From an uncultured Bacteroidota bacterium (GTDB lineage: Bacteria; Bacteroidota; Bacteroidia; Bacteroidales; UBA12077): a stretch of DNA of 57,126 nucleotides. The DNA lies in contig CAJXLK010000028.1 in NCBI GenBank assembly GCA_913055635.1, positions 1 to 57,126 on the forward strand. The letters are read 5' to 3'. Below the pieces are notes generated by a model. The model saw only the letters and a program-made list of their open reading frames with translations. It made no database searches and was not told the origin of the DNA. The translations under genes were made by a program, and so were the position numbers. This document shows positions 8,860-18,200 of the stretch, piece by piece. Every line of letters starts with the position of its first letter. Position 1 is the stretch's first letter.

Positions 8860-9005
8860 AGGCATTTATGAGCAATAACATGTATTGTTCATGGTCCTTC
8901 ACCGGTAAAACCTTGCACACGGGTTACAACAGCAAATGAGGGAGATTGTTGCGCGAAAAGAAAATGAGCGGATCAACCGGCGGATGGAAGAGATTTGCCA
9001 AAAGA

Positions 9006-9485
9006 TTAAAAACCAAAAGTATTGACCAGCCTTGAGGTAATCGTCCGCGGGTCCTTCTCTTTGGCCCCGTGGCTATAATGATAAACCTCGCTGCCTGTTC
9101 CATGGATGGATCCCGGGTGAAGCCAGTCGATGTGTAATTTTCCGTTCTCATGCACATGGAGGGTGCCCATGTGGGTGCTCCCGTCCATCGACAGCAAAAG
9201 GATCACACTGTCGCGGATCTGGTACTTCCCGGGATTTCGGAAGGTACTGCCCGAGAATTTGAAATTTTCACGAATCTCAAAGGTGTTGGGGCTGCTGAAG
9301 ATGAGTTTTCGGGTGTGGTGCCCCTGTTGCGTTTCATTGCCTGTTGAGGTGGATACCCAGGTGTGATTTTGCAGATCTTTGGGGTTGAGTCGGATCGTGG
9401 GTTCGCGCTTGCCGTTGAGGCTTTGGATCAGTACCAATCCGGCGCCAATGAGGATAATCCAGATGAGGGTCTTATAGGTAGTCAT
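9006..9485 (-). CDS. Hypothetical N-terminally anchored protein
   Basis: A 159-residue protein I do not recognise. A single hydrophobic segment (residues 7-23) follows a short N-terminus and has no lipobox Cys, so it is probably a signal anchor. The remaining 130 residues look beta-rich: HTWVSTS, then RKLIFSSPNTFEIRENF, YQIRDSVILLLS, and GKLHIDWLHPGS. This pattern resembles small lipocalin-like or NlpE-like barrels, which is a guess. The ATG at 9485 fits the anchor. It stands alone between the TonB operon and a 500-bp gap. Confidence 0.6.
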   Translation of the reverse strand: MTTYKTLIWIILIGAGLVLIQSLNGKREPTIRLNPKDLQNHTWVSTSTGNETQQGHHTRKLIFSSPNTFEIRENFKFSGSTFRNPGKYQIRDSVILLLSMDGSTHMGTLHVHENGKLHIDWLHPGSIHGTGSEVYHYSHGAKEKDPRTITSRLVNTFGF

Positions 9486-9984
9486 GGTATAAATTTTAGG
9501 GTATTGAAAGGTACGTGAAGGGGGCCGGCAGGTTTTAGGTTGGCCCGGTAAAAGCCAATATTGTTTGATGAATCATGGCTTTTATATCGTGAAGCCGGAT
9601 GAGGATTTGATCAATTGCATGAGGGTTTAAGTCACTGTTAGTCAGTATTTAATAAAACATACCTGGTTCGGCCTGATAATCAAAATAACAGGTGGTTCAA
9701 ACCGATTGGCTTGAGTGAAGCATTAAATGATACCTGAGGAACCAGGCATTTGGCCGACATGTAGAGGGTCAAGCAAAAAGGGGAGGAATAAAGATGGTTC
9801 TTCCGGCAAATGCTTAGGGATTATATAAAAATAAGCGAAAAAAGGGGTGTACCCGGTTGGGCACACCCCCGAAACAGTGTTAACGGGTGAAATGAAAGTC
9901 AATATACCTTGCATCTGAACCAGGGCAAAAATTTACCTGGAGGGCATTTTTTTGCGGATCAGGATTGCAGGTTTTATGCCCGGT
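9486..9984. other. Gene-free stretch with a minus-strand terminator
   Basis: Apart from the terminator at 9838-9869 for the thioredoxin gene I see no gene, repeat or RNA. A 20-codon plus frame near 9569-9631 has no homology signal that I can recognise. Confidence 0.4.
9838..9869 (-). terminator. Rho-independent terminator of the thioredoxin lipoprotein gene
   Basis: Stem GGGGTGT (9844-9850) with ACACCCC (9863-9869), 12-nt loop, followed on the minus strand by six T (9843-9838). It lies about 115 bp beyond the stop at 9985. Confidence 0.75.
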
Positions 9985-10497
9985 CTATTTGTTGTTGAGC
10001 AGATATTTTTTAATGTTTTGGCGGAACATTTTTCGCGTGGCCTCCTTCGATTCGCCAATGCCTGAACTCATGGTTGGTTTGCCTTCAACGGGGCAATAGA
10101 GGAAACTGGGTATGCCCCTTACCCCAAAGGCGGCTGCCAGTTCGCGGTGTTTATCGACATCCACCTTATAAACGTTGATTTTGTCCCTGTATTCACGGGC
10201 CAGCTCTTCCAGGATAGGTGAAGTGATGCGGCAGGGAGCACACCAGTCTGCATAAAAATCGACCACGCAGGGTTTGTTTCCTTTAAAATTCCAACGCTCT
10301 TCATTCTCGAAATCCACCACTTTTTGCTTAAAGGTTTCTTTGTTCAGGTGAATGGTGGCTTTATCCTCTTTCTGCTGATTTTCTGATTGTTGTTGCCGGC
10401 TTTGATTGGCTTGTTTTTCTGAATCACCTGAACCCTGGCATGCGCCCAGGTTCACAGCAAAAAGTACGGTTGCGATGAGCAGTGTGATTCTTTTCAT
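9985..10497 (-). CDS. Thioredoxin-domain lipoprotein (periplasmic)
   Basis: A 170-residue protein. A lipoprotein signal (LFAVNLGAC, Cys20) is followed by a Gln/Ser/Lys-rich linker (about 21-48) and a thioredoxin fold. The redox motif is ADWCAPC (near residue 86) and the cis-proline loop is RGIPS (near 131). The fold as a whole looks like a true thioredoxin (VDFYADWCAPC and VDVDKHRELAAAFGVRGIPS) rather than TlpA/ResA, but exported. It probably keeps periplasmic thiols reduced or relays electrons from a membrane donor. It stands alone, with a TAAATTTG element 59 bp upstream and a hairpin terminator downstream. Confidence 0.92.
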   Translation of the reverse strand: MKRITLLIATVLFAVNLGACQGSGDSEKQANQSRQQQSENQQKEDKATIHLNKETFKQKVVDFENEERWNFKGNKPCVVDFYADWCAPCRITSPILEELAREYRDKINVYKVDVDKHRELAAAFGVRGIPSFLYCPVEGKPTMSSGIGESKEATRKMFRQNIKKYLLNNK

Positions 10498-10555
10498 GGT
10501 TATTAGGCTTGATGGGTGGAACTTATTAAACGGGTTTTAAAAATAAATACATCTA

Positions 10556-10563
10556 CAAATTTA
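10556..10563 (-). promoter_or_regulatory. Bacteroidota -7 element for the thioredoxin lipoprotein
   Basis: TAAATTTG on the minus strand, 59 bp upstream of the ATG at 10497. The surrounding sequence is A+T-rich. A second TAAATTTG lies on the plus strand nearby (about 10568-10576) with no gene in that direction, so direction is not certain. Confidence 0.45.
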
Positions 10564-10708
10564 CATAAATAAATTTGAAAATCCATAACAGGGAAGACCA
10601 ACCGGGTTGATCGGAGGTTTCCGGATGGATTGGGTTGAAGTGTCGCTCATAACGCCTATGAATGGGGACATCATCAACGGTGAGTTGCTCAATGTGACCG
10701 GATGGCTT

Positions 10709-11056
10709 TTACTGGCTGGCCTGGATAATGCCCAGGTGAATTTCTTCCCGAAGGCGGGGCAGATCATAATGGATGATTTCCCACAACATATCATCAGAAA
10801 CCTGATTACGTCCCTGATGGAGCCTGTTGCTGGTGTCGATAAATTTTTCTACCTGGGAGATTTTAAGGTTATTGACATTTTGAGCAAGGATGGATATAAA
10901 ACGCCCGATGATTTCAATATTGCGCTCTACTGCCCTTTTTTTAATGGGATGGCTTGAAAAATAAGCCAACGTTTTTTGGTTATCATCGAAGTAACCCTCA
11001 ATCTCCTGTATGGCTGATATGATCTCATACAGCCATGCCCTTGTCCTGTCGTCCAT
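10709..11056 (-). CDS. HepT-like (DUF86) protein lacking the canonical RX4HXY motif
   Basis: A 115-residue, all-helical protein of the DUF86/HepT type. It opens with DDRTRAWLYEIISAIQEIEGYF and ends VSDDMLWEIIHYDLPRLREEI. Active HepT toxins carry RX4HXY near the C-terminus, the RNase centre and the tyrosine adenylylated by MntA. Here an HYD is present but the residue five before the His is Leu, so the motif is incomplete. Many Bacteroidota and cyanobacterial DUF86 proteins share this LWxII..DLP variant. The gene overlaps its MNT-like partner by 32 bp, the usual antitoxin-toxin arrangement. Either it is an inactive or divergent toxin, or the pair has another role. The start ATG at 11056 fits the family N-terminus. 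Confidence 0.75.
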   Translation of the reverse strand: MDDRTRAWLYEIISAIQEIEGYFDDNQKTLAYFSSHPIKKRAVERNIEIIGRFISILAQNVNNLKISQVEKFIDTSNRLHQGRNQVSDDMLWEIIHYDLPRLREEIHLGIIQASQ

Positions 11057-11345
11057 AGAGGATAATTTTTGAAGCCTCCAGTATTTTTTCCATAAACGGA
11101 TTTTTAACGGCTTGCGCTTCTATGAGCATGATCTCGCAATTGACCAGATCGCGAAGGGCTTTCTTAAAAGCGCAGTAGTTATCACTGTAATCCAGAGAAG
11201 CAGTGACCTCGAATCGCACCAGGAAACCTTTTTCGCAGGAATTGGAATCTTCCAGAAAACTGGTGTCAAAAACAGCCAGTTCGGCAACATGGTGGCGGCG
11301 ACAAAGCCTTTTGATCTCTTTTCTTTTTTGTTCAAAATCTTTCAT
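11025..11345 (-). CDS. MNT-type nucleotidyltransferase-like protein, catalytic motif lost
   Basis: A 106-residue protein in the place of MntA, upstream of and overlapping the HepT-like gene by 32 bp. Family layout is visible: N-terminal helix (KEIKRLCRRHHVAELAVF), strand-loop, then helices and the C-terminal KNPFMEKILEASKIILYGR typical of MNT partners of DUF86. The expected GSX10DXD catalytic signature is replaced by DTSFLEDSNSCEKGFLVRF, with no Gly-Ser pair and no DXD. Adenylyl transfer is therefore unlikely. It may still bind and neutralise its partner sterically. The annotation as an MNT protein relies on context plus the overall pattern. Confidence 0.65.
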   Translation of the reverse strand: MKDFEQKRKEIKRLCRRHHVAELAVFDTSFLEDSNSCEKGFLVRFEVTASLDYSDNYCAFKKALRDLVNCEIMLIEAQAVKNPFMEKILEASKIILYGRQDKGMAV

Positions 11346-11825
11346 GCAAACAAGTTATGAAATAATCCAACTTCAAACAAGGCCAATAGTTAAATTCTGA
11401 TAATCTGTGTTGTGTTCTGATAGTCAGAATTTAATTAACGTTCAGCAGGGCATACATATTTTACCTGGATTGAATATTTGATACCGGAGGGGTTTGTTGG
11501 GTTAACCGGGAATCGATGGTTGGGGCAGCAATGCCAGGGTGATTTACAATTCAGCCTTTAAGGCGGTAGTTTGTCGATTAAGGCAATATACCCCCAAAAG
11601 ATGGGTCTCTAGAAGGATAAAGGTATTTTGTGAATCATGGGAAGATTCAGCCTGGCCATTGATTTTGAATGGAATCCAGCCAATGCTGGTAGCTGGTTTT
11701 AATAAAGGGCCCAAGTAAAGCCGGAGGCCAAAAAAAGACCTGTCAGTTCCGCCTGACAGGTCTTTTTAAGGGTTCTCTATTGTAAGGATTCTTTATTGAT
11801 AAGGACTTCTTAATTTAAGGACTTT
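11346..11825. other. Gene-free stretch carrying the tricorn-gene terminator
   Basis: No gene recognised. The terminator at 11732-11767 is the only clear element. The promoter of the MNT/HepT-like pair should lie just above 11345; TTTG-N17-TAACTTG on the minus strand (about 11357-11385) is an imperfect candidate. Confidence 0.4.
11732..11767 (-). terminator. Strong bidirectional hairpin terminator
   Basis: Perfect 15-bp inverted repeat, AAAAAGACCTGTCAG (11732-11746) with CTGACAGGTCTTTTT (11753-11767), 6-nt loop. It has T-runs in both directions and lies 59 bp past the tricorn stop at 11826. Confidence 0.9.
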
Positions 11826-14800
11826 TTATAGTTGCTGCTTTTTTTCTTCGAAGGCTTCTTCTGATTTATCGGGAGCTTCAGGGATTTCGGGCAGCGGTTC
11901 GTAGTTTTTCTCTATTTTTTCCTTGATCACTTCGATGGCTTTGTTCAGTTGCTGGTCGATGCCCTGATAGGCTTTATAGGGATCATTTTCCACGGTAATG
12001 TCGGGTTCCACCCCGTGGCCTTCGATGATCCATCTGCTTTGTTCGGCCGAATAGGAGGCGAATTGTGGGATTCGCAGGGACCCTCCGTCGATAAACGGCA
12101 GGGAGCCGGTTATACCGACCACACCGCCCCAGGTTCGTGTTCCAATGACGGTTCCCAGGTCATGTTTTTTGAACGAGTAGGGGAACAGGTCGCCGTCGGA
12201 GGCCGAATAGTGGTCGATCAGCAGGACCATGGGCCCGCGCATCATCTTCGAGGGGGTATAGGAAGGTTCATCCACGTTGCGCCGCATGTTGGCCCGGGTA
12301 ATTTCCCGGCGCAGGCGTTCGATGATCATTGGCGAAACATTGCCTCCGCCATTGCCCCGGTCGTCAATGATCAGGGCTTTTTTATTGAGCTGGGGGTAGA
12401 AATGTTCGACAAATTCATTCAGCCCGTGGGTGATCATATCGGGTATGTGGATGTACCCCACCTGGCCGTTGGTCTTTTCATTGACCGTTTCGATGTTGTC
12501 CTGTACCCAGTTGTAGTAATACAGTTCACTTTCGTTGCCACGCGGGGTGATGATTTCAGTGTGGCTGCCCTCCAGGGAAGGTTCATCGTTCACGCGCAGT
12601 TCTACCATTTCATCGGCTTTGCCCACCAGCATCCGGTGAATGTCTGAGGTTCCTTTGACGCTGTTGCCGTTGACTTCAAGGATATAATCCCCTTCGCTGA
12701 TCTCGACGCCTACCGACTGCAAGGGCGAGTGAAGTTCTTTGCTCCAGTTGGCCCCCTCCAGGATCCGGTCGATGCGGTAGTAGCCTGATTCATCCTGGCT
12801 GAGTTCGGCTCCCAGCAAACCTGTCTTGAGGCGTTCCGGCTCAGGCCGGTCGCCGCTTTGTATGTAGGCATGGCCCACATTCGTCTCGGAGATCATCAGC
12901 CCGATCACGTAGGTCAGATCATTGCGGTGGTTGACATAGGGCAGCAGCTCGCTGTAGCGTTCTTTCATCTGCTTCCAGTCGACACCGTGCATGTTTTCTA
13001 CATAGAAGAAATCGCGATACTGCCGCCAGCTTTCATTGAATATCTGCCGCCATTCCTTCTTGCGATCAACCCGGACCTTCATGTTGGACAGATCCACAGT
13101 TTCCTTCATGTCGATTTTGCTGGAAGGCAGGTCGATGACCGCATATTGCTTGCCTTTTTTTACCAGCATCCTGGTGTTTTTGGGCGAGATGGTATACTGC
13201 ATGCCTTCACCCAGGGTCGTTTCTTTTTCCTTTTCCAGGTCGAAAACCTTCAGGCTGGTGCTGTGGTTGTCGGAATCGTATTGATTATAATAGATGCGGT
13301 TGCCGATGGCGCGGATGTTGCCATAGCTTGAGGGTTCAACCGGCAGGGCCTCTATCCTGTTCTGCAGCCCTTCACGATCGATTTGAACCTTTACCTCCTC
13401 GTCTTCCTTGCCGTTTTCATTCTCAGCGGAGGCTTTTGGGCCGTTCTCGCCTTTAACTTCATCATTTTTGGGCTGGAACGGTGAAGGGGTAGACTTTTGG
13501 AGGGTGACCAGGTAAATTTTTTCCATGTCCTTATAGGCATAATTCCATTCCACCCGGCTGTAGACCGGATCGAAGGTCCGCTGGGAGCCAAATACCAGGT
13601 ATTTGCCGTCGGAAGAGAAAGAGGCATTGGATGAGCTGTACCATCCGTCGGTAACCTTGAATTTTTCCCCGCTCTTGGTATTGTAGACCCATACTACCGA
13701 CATGTCGTTGTCGGCTTGTTTGGAATAAGTGATCCAACGGCTGTCGGGCGACCAGCTGTAGTGGCGGATCTCACCGTATTTGGAGGTATCCACCAGGGTT
13801 ACTTCCCGGGTTTGGGTATTGATATATTTCAAACGGAACTCGGCATCGCTCCAGAGGATCTTCTTGCTGTCGGGCGACCATTCCAGGGCGTATTTGTAAG
13901 TGGTGGCATGGTCGGTGAGTTGGACGGGATCTTTTTTGCCCTGTTGCTCCTGCAGGTAGATTTCGTATTCGCCGCTTTGGTCGGATATATAGGCAATGTG
14001 ATCGCCGTCGGGCGACCATTTGGCTTCGCGGTCGTGGGCCCCGGAGGATTCGGTCAGGTTATAGGTAATCCCTTCGCTGGCCGGTACGGAGAAAACATCG
14101 CCACGGGCGGTAAAAGTCACCCTTTTGCCCTGGGGTGAAAGGCCGGCACCCTGGATGTGCTCTGAAGCATCGATGATCTCGTGGCGGCTGGCCAGCATGT
14201 CGTTGGATATTTGAACCGGCACCTGCTCGGTTTGATGGGTTTGAAGATCCATCTTATAAAGATAACCGCCCTTTTCAAAGACCAGTTGTTCGGGTCCGAT
14301 CGAGGGAAATTTGACATCGTATTTTTCAAAATCGGTCAGCTGTTCCAGCTCTTCACTTTGAAGGTCATAGCGGTAAAGGTTCATCCGCCAGTTGCGGTCG
14401 GAGACAAAATAGACGGATTGGTCTTTCCACATGGGGATGATGTCCTGCCCCTTATGGTCCGTGATGGCCTTGGTTTCGTGGGTGTTGAAGTCGTGAATCC
14501 ATATATCGTCGGCCATTCCCCCGCGATAATGTTTCCAGGTACGGAATTCGCGGAATATTCGGTTGTAGGCCAGTTTTTGGGCATCGGGCGAATAGCTGCA
14601 GAACCCGCCTTTGGGCAGGGGCAGTTGTTGGGGCATGCCCCCGTCGGCCGATATCTTGTAGAGGTCACCCTGGAAAGCGTTGAAGGATTTGTTCCGCGAG
14701 CGAAAGATGATGTATTCTCCGTCGGGGGTCCAGTCCATGACGATGTTGTTGGGCCCCATCCGGTCGGCTACGTCATCGCGGCTGAGGGTGGCCGTATAGG

Positions 14801-15113
14801 TCAGGCGTTTGGGCGAGCCCCCCTCGCTATCCATGACATAGACCTCGGTGTTTCCATCATACTGCGCGGTGAAGGCAATCTTGCTGCCGTCGGGCGAAAA
14901 CCTTGGGAACATCTCGTATCCCTTGTGCGAGGTGATGCGCCGGGCTGTACCACCTTCGGCGTCAACGGTATAGAGATCACCGGCATAGGAGAAAACAATC
15001 TGATCCCCATGTATGGCAGGGAATCGCATTAACCTGGCACTTTCTTCCTGGGCTTGTGTGGTGAACATCCCGGCAAAAAAGGCCAGCAGAAAAATCATGG
15101 AAAAACGTCTCAT
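11826..15113 (-). CDS. Tricorn-like protease (S41B family), secreted
   Basis: A 1095-residue exported homologue of tricorn protease. The signal peptide (about 1-21) is followed by WD40-like/PD40 propeller repeats carrying recurrent WSPDG, FSPDG and WTPDG turns (residues ~25-340 and ~345-590). Then come a low-complexity charged insert (EVKGENGPKASAENENGKEDEE), the C1 helical domain, a PDZ domain (about 790-860) and the S41 core. The nucleophile is in HYSASDGD, with the serine at residue 972. The His segment reads NVGHAY, where characterised tricorn has Ser before the catalytic His. It likely degrades peptides in the periplasm in concert with aminopeptidases such as DPP IV. Start ATG 15113; terminator at 11732-11767. 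Confidence 0.93.
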   Translation of the reverse strand: MRRFSMIFLLAFFAGMFTTQAQEESARLMRFPAIHGDQIVFSYAGDLYTVDAEGGTARRITSHKGYEMFPRFSPDGSKIAFTAQYDGNTEVYVMDSEGGSPKRLTYTATLSRDDVADRMGPNNIVMDWTPDGEYIIFRSRNKSFNAFQGDLYKISADGGMPQQLPLPKGGFCSYSPDAQKLAYNRIFREFRTWKHYRGGMADDIWIHDFNTHETKAITDHKGQDIIPMWKDQSVYFVSDRNWRMNLYRYDLQSEELEQLTDFEKYDVKFPSIGPEQLVFEKGGYLYKMDLQTHQTEQVPVQISNDMLASRHEIIDASEHIQGAGLSPQGKRVTFTARGDVFSVPASEGITYNLTESSGAHDREAKWSPDGDHIAYISDQSGEYEIYLQEQQGKKDPVQLTDHATTYKYALEWSPDSKKILWSDAEFRLKYINTQTREVTLVDTSKYGEIRHYSWSPDSRWITYSKQADNDMSVVWVYNTKSGEKFKVTDGWYSSSNASFSSDGKYLVFGSQRTFDPVYSRVEWNYAYKDMEKIYLVTLQKSTPSPFQPKNDEVKGENGPKASAENENGKEDEEVKVQIDREGLQNRIEALPVEPSSYGNIRAIGNRIYYNQYDSDNHSTSLKVFDLEKEKETTLGEGMQYTISPKNTRMLVKKGKQYAVIDLPSSKIDMKETVDLSNMKVRVDRKKEWRQIFNESWRQYRDFFYVENMHGVDWKQMKERYSELLPYVNHRNDLTYVIGLMISETNVGHAYIQSGDRPEPERLKTGLLGAELSQDESGYYRIDRILEGANWSKELHSPLQSVGVEISEGDYILEVNGNSVKGTSDIHRMLVGKADEMVELRVNDEPSLEGSHTEIITPRGNESELYYYNWVQDNIETVNEKTNGQVGYIHIPDMITHGLNEFVEHFYPQLNKKALIIDDRGNGGGNVSPMIIERLRREITRANMRRNVDEPSYTPSKMMRGPMVLLIDHYSASDGDLFPYSFKKHDLGTVIGTRTWGGVVGITGSLPFIDGGSLRIPQFASYSAEQSRWIIEGHGVEPDITVENDPYKAYQGIDQQLNKAIEVIKEKIEKNYEPLPEIPEAPDKSEEAFEEKKQQL

Positions 15114-15223
15114 AGAATATCCTTTTTTAATTTGTTACGTATAGTTTGAAGCCATCCAAGTTAGCAAAAAATCTTCATAGAAAAAAATTGCCCCGGGTGC
15201 ATCTAGCAGCCGATAACTGGATG

Positions 15224-15250
15224 TTGATCTTCGGAAATTGACTATATTTG
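15224..15250 (+). promoter_or_regulatory. Promoter of the NagZ-beta-lactamase fusion gene
   Basis: TTG (15224-15226), a 16-bp spacer and TATATTTG (15243-15250) match the Bacteroidota TTTG/TAnnTTTG pattern. The ATG at 15273 follows 22 bp later. Confidence 0.6.
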
Positions 15251-15272
15251 TGACATTTAATTGAATTGCTGT

Positions 15273-18200
15273 ATGAAGAGAGCCTGGCTGCCCTTAATCA
15301 TCTTGTCTTTGTGCTTTTTCACCGGTTTTTCGGGTTCGTTGTTTTCCAGTGAGCCTCCTGATCATCGGATGGATCCGGCCTCCCTGTTGGCGATGGAATC
15401 TTCCTGGGTGGACAGTGTTTACAGACAGCTGAGCTTAAAGGAGAAGATAGGCCAGCTTTTCATGGTAGCGGCCTGGTCTGACAAGGAGCCTGCCCATTCA
15501 CATTCGATCATTCGGTTGATCCAGGAGTATCACATTGGCGGGTTAATCTTTTTCCAGGGCAATCCGAGGGATCAGGCCAAGCTGACCAATGTATACCAGA
15601 ATTATTCGCGGGTGCCTTTGATGATTGGTATGGATGCCGAGTGGGGCCCTGGGATGCGGCTGGACAGTGTGATCTCTTATCCCCGGCAAATGGCCCTTGG
15701 GGCCATCCAGGATGATTCGCTGATCTATAGGATGGGCTCTGATATTGGCCAACAGTTGAGGCGGCTGGGGGTTCACATCAATTTTGCCCCCGTGGTCGAT
15801 GTCAATAACAACCCTGACAATCCGGTGATAGGGAGCCGCTCGTTTGGTAGTGATCCGCGCCGGGTCGCTCGTAAAGGCATTGCCTATATGAATGGGCTTC
15901 AGGACGAGGGGGTGCTCTCAGTGGCCAAACATTTTCCCGGTCATGGCGACACCGATCAGGATTCCCATAAGGTGCTTCCGGTGATTCCGCACGATTCAAC
16001 CCGGCTCGACAGCATTGAACTATATCCTTTCCGGCGTTTGGTTCAGAATGGGGTAGGCGGGGTGATGGTGGCCCATTTAAATGTGCCGGCATACATGGAT
16101 GATCCCAACCAGCCTGCCACCCTTTCTTCCCGGATGATTAACGGGGTGCTGAAAGAACAGATGGATTTTAAGGGCCTGGTCTTCACCGATGCCCTGAACA
16201 TGAGAGGCATCACCAACCATTATTCACCCGGCCGGATTGAAGCACAGGCATTAAAAGCGGGCAATGATGTGCTGCTTTATCCCCAGGATGCTGCCCGGGC
16301 CATTGAATACCTTTATAAACAGGTTAAGCTCGGTGACCTCTCCCGTCAAACCATTGAACAGAGCTGTCGTAAGGTGTTGGCTTTTAAATATTGGGCCGGC
16401 CTGGATCAGTTGCCGGCTGATACCAATGGCGGGATGAAAACAGGGCCGGTAGAGAAGGCGGGGTTGACAGGGGACTTGAATAAAAGCGCCTACCAGGTTT
16501 TGAGACAGGAGTTGGTGTCAGGTTCCCTTACACTGACTGGCAATTCATCAGGTTTGCTGCCTTTTCGCAGGCCCGACACCCTGAATATAGCTACTGTGGC
16601 ACTGGGCAGTGATTCGACCACGGCCTTTCAGGATATGATCGATCGTTATGGGGCTGCCGATCATTACCATTATACCACCGGCGATGACCTGGCCCGTTTT
16701 TCGGAACAGCTTCAGGAGTATGACCTGGTGGTGGCCTCGGTGCATCGCACCAACCGGATGCCTTCCCGGCGATATGGAGTCAGGGATGAATACATCCGGG
16801 TGAGTGAGCAAATCACCCGGCAAACAAAGATGGTGCTGGTTCACTTTGGCAATCCCTATGCCCTTGGCCATTTCCCCCAATTACAGCACTATGAGGCCGC
16901 CCTGGTAGGTTACAATGACCAGCCGGTGACCCAACGGAAAGCGGCCCAGGCCTTGTTTGGTGCCATTGATCTGCAGGGTCGCCTGCCGGTGGATGTTGGA
17001 GGGCCCCTTCAGGTCGGCACAGGGGTCTCTACCGGCCGGTTGAACCGTTTAAGCTATGGCCTTCCCGGTTCGGTCGGAATGGATCCCCAGGTGCTGCAAA
17101 GGATTGATACCATCATGACCTCGGCCATCGATGCCCAGGCAACTCCCGGGGGACAGATCCTGGTGGCCCGTAAAGGCCGCGTGGTCCTGCATAAAAGCTA
17201 TGGAACCCATACCTACCTCAATGACCATCCCGTTCAGTGGCGCGATCTGTATGATTTGGCTTCGCTCACCAAGATTGTCTCTACCCTGCCGGCTTTGATG
17301 CACCTCTATGAGCAGGATTCCCTGAAACTTACTGATTCCCTTGACCAACACCTGCCCCGTTTGGATACCACCAATAAAGGTGCGCTGATCCTACACAACA
17401 TCCTCACCCATCAGGCCCGGTTGAAAAGTTGGATCCCCTTTTATTACAAGACCCTCGAGCCCCTGATGCCGGATACACCCCTGCTGGATTCCGAATTTTC
17501 TCCCGAATACCCCTATAAGCTGGGCAATCATGCCTATATGGTGAAGAATTTCCGCTACAAGGAAGGGGTCTATGCCCGCTCTCGTTCACCGCAATATCCG
17601 GTACAAGTGTCTGAGAACCTTTTTATCAAAGCGGCTTATACCGACAGCATATTTCACTGGATCGATGAATCGGAGCTTTTGGAAGAGAAGGATTATGTTT
17701 ACAGCGATCTGGGCTACTATTACTTTTACCGGATGGTGGAGCGTATGACCGCGACAGCCCTGGAGGACTATGTGCAGCAGCTTTTCTATCAACCTTTGGG
17801 GGCCAACCACATGGGGTATTTGCCCCGTTCGCGGTTTCCGCTTCAGCAAATTGTGCCTACCGAGAATGACATGGTTTTCCGGCGGGAACTGGTGCATGGG
17901 CATGTGCATGACCCTGGTACAGCTATGCTGGGAGGGGTCTGCGGACACGCCGGCATCTTTTCCAACGCCAATGATCTGGCCAAGGTGATGCAGATGTATT
18001 TGAACGGCGGTAATTATGGCGGCAGGCGTTATTTTAAGGACTCTACCATTGAACGCTTCACCCATAGCCCTTTTCGAGAAGAAAACGGCAACCGGCGCGC
18101 TTTGGGTTTTGATAAACCGGTGATGGAACCGGACCAGCCCGGCCCCACCTGTGATGGCATATCTGAAACAAGCTTTGGCCACACCGGCTTTACCGGTACC

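Noticed and set aside
11826-15113. Calling this protein TolB because of its PD40 propeller
   Set aside because: The S41 SASDGD nucleophile, PDZ region and full length fit tricorn, not TolB.
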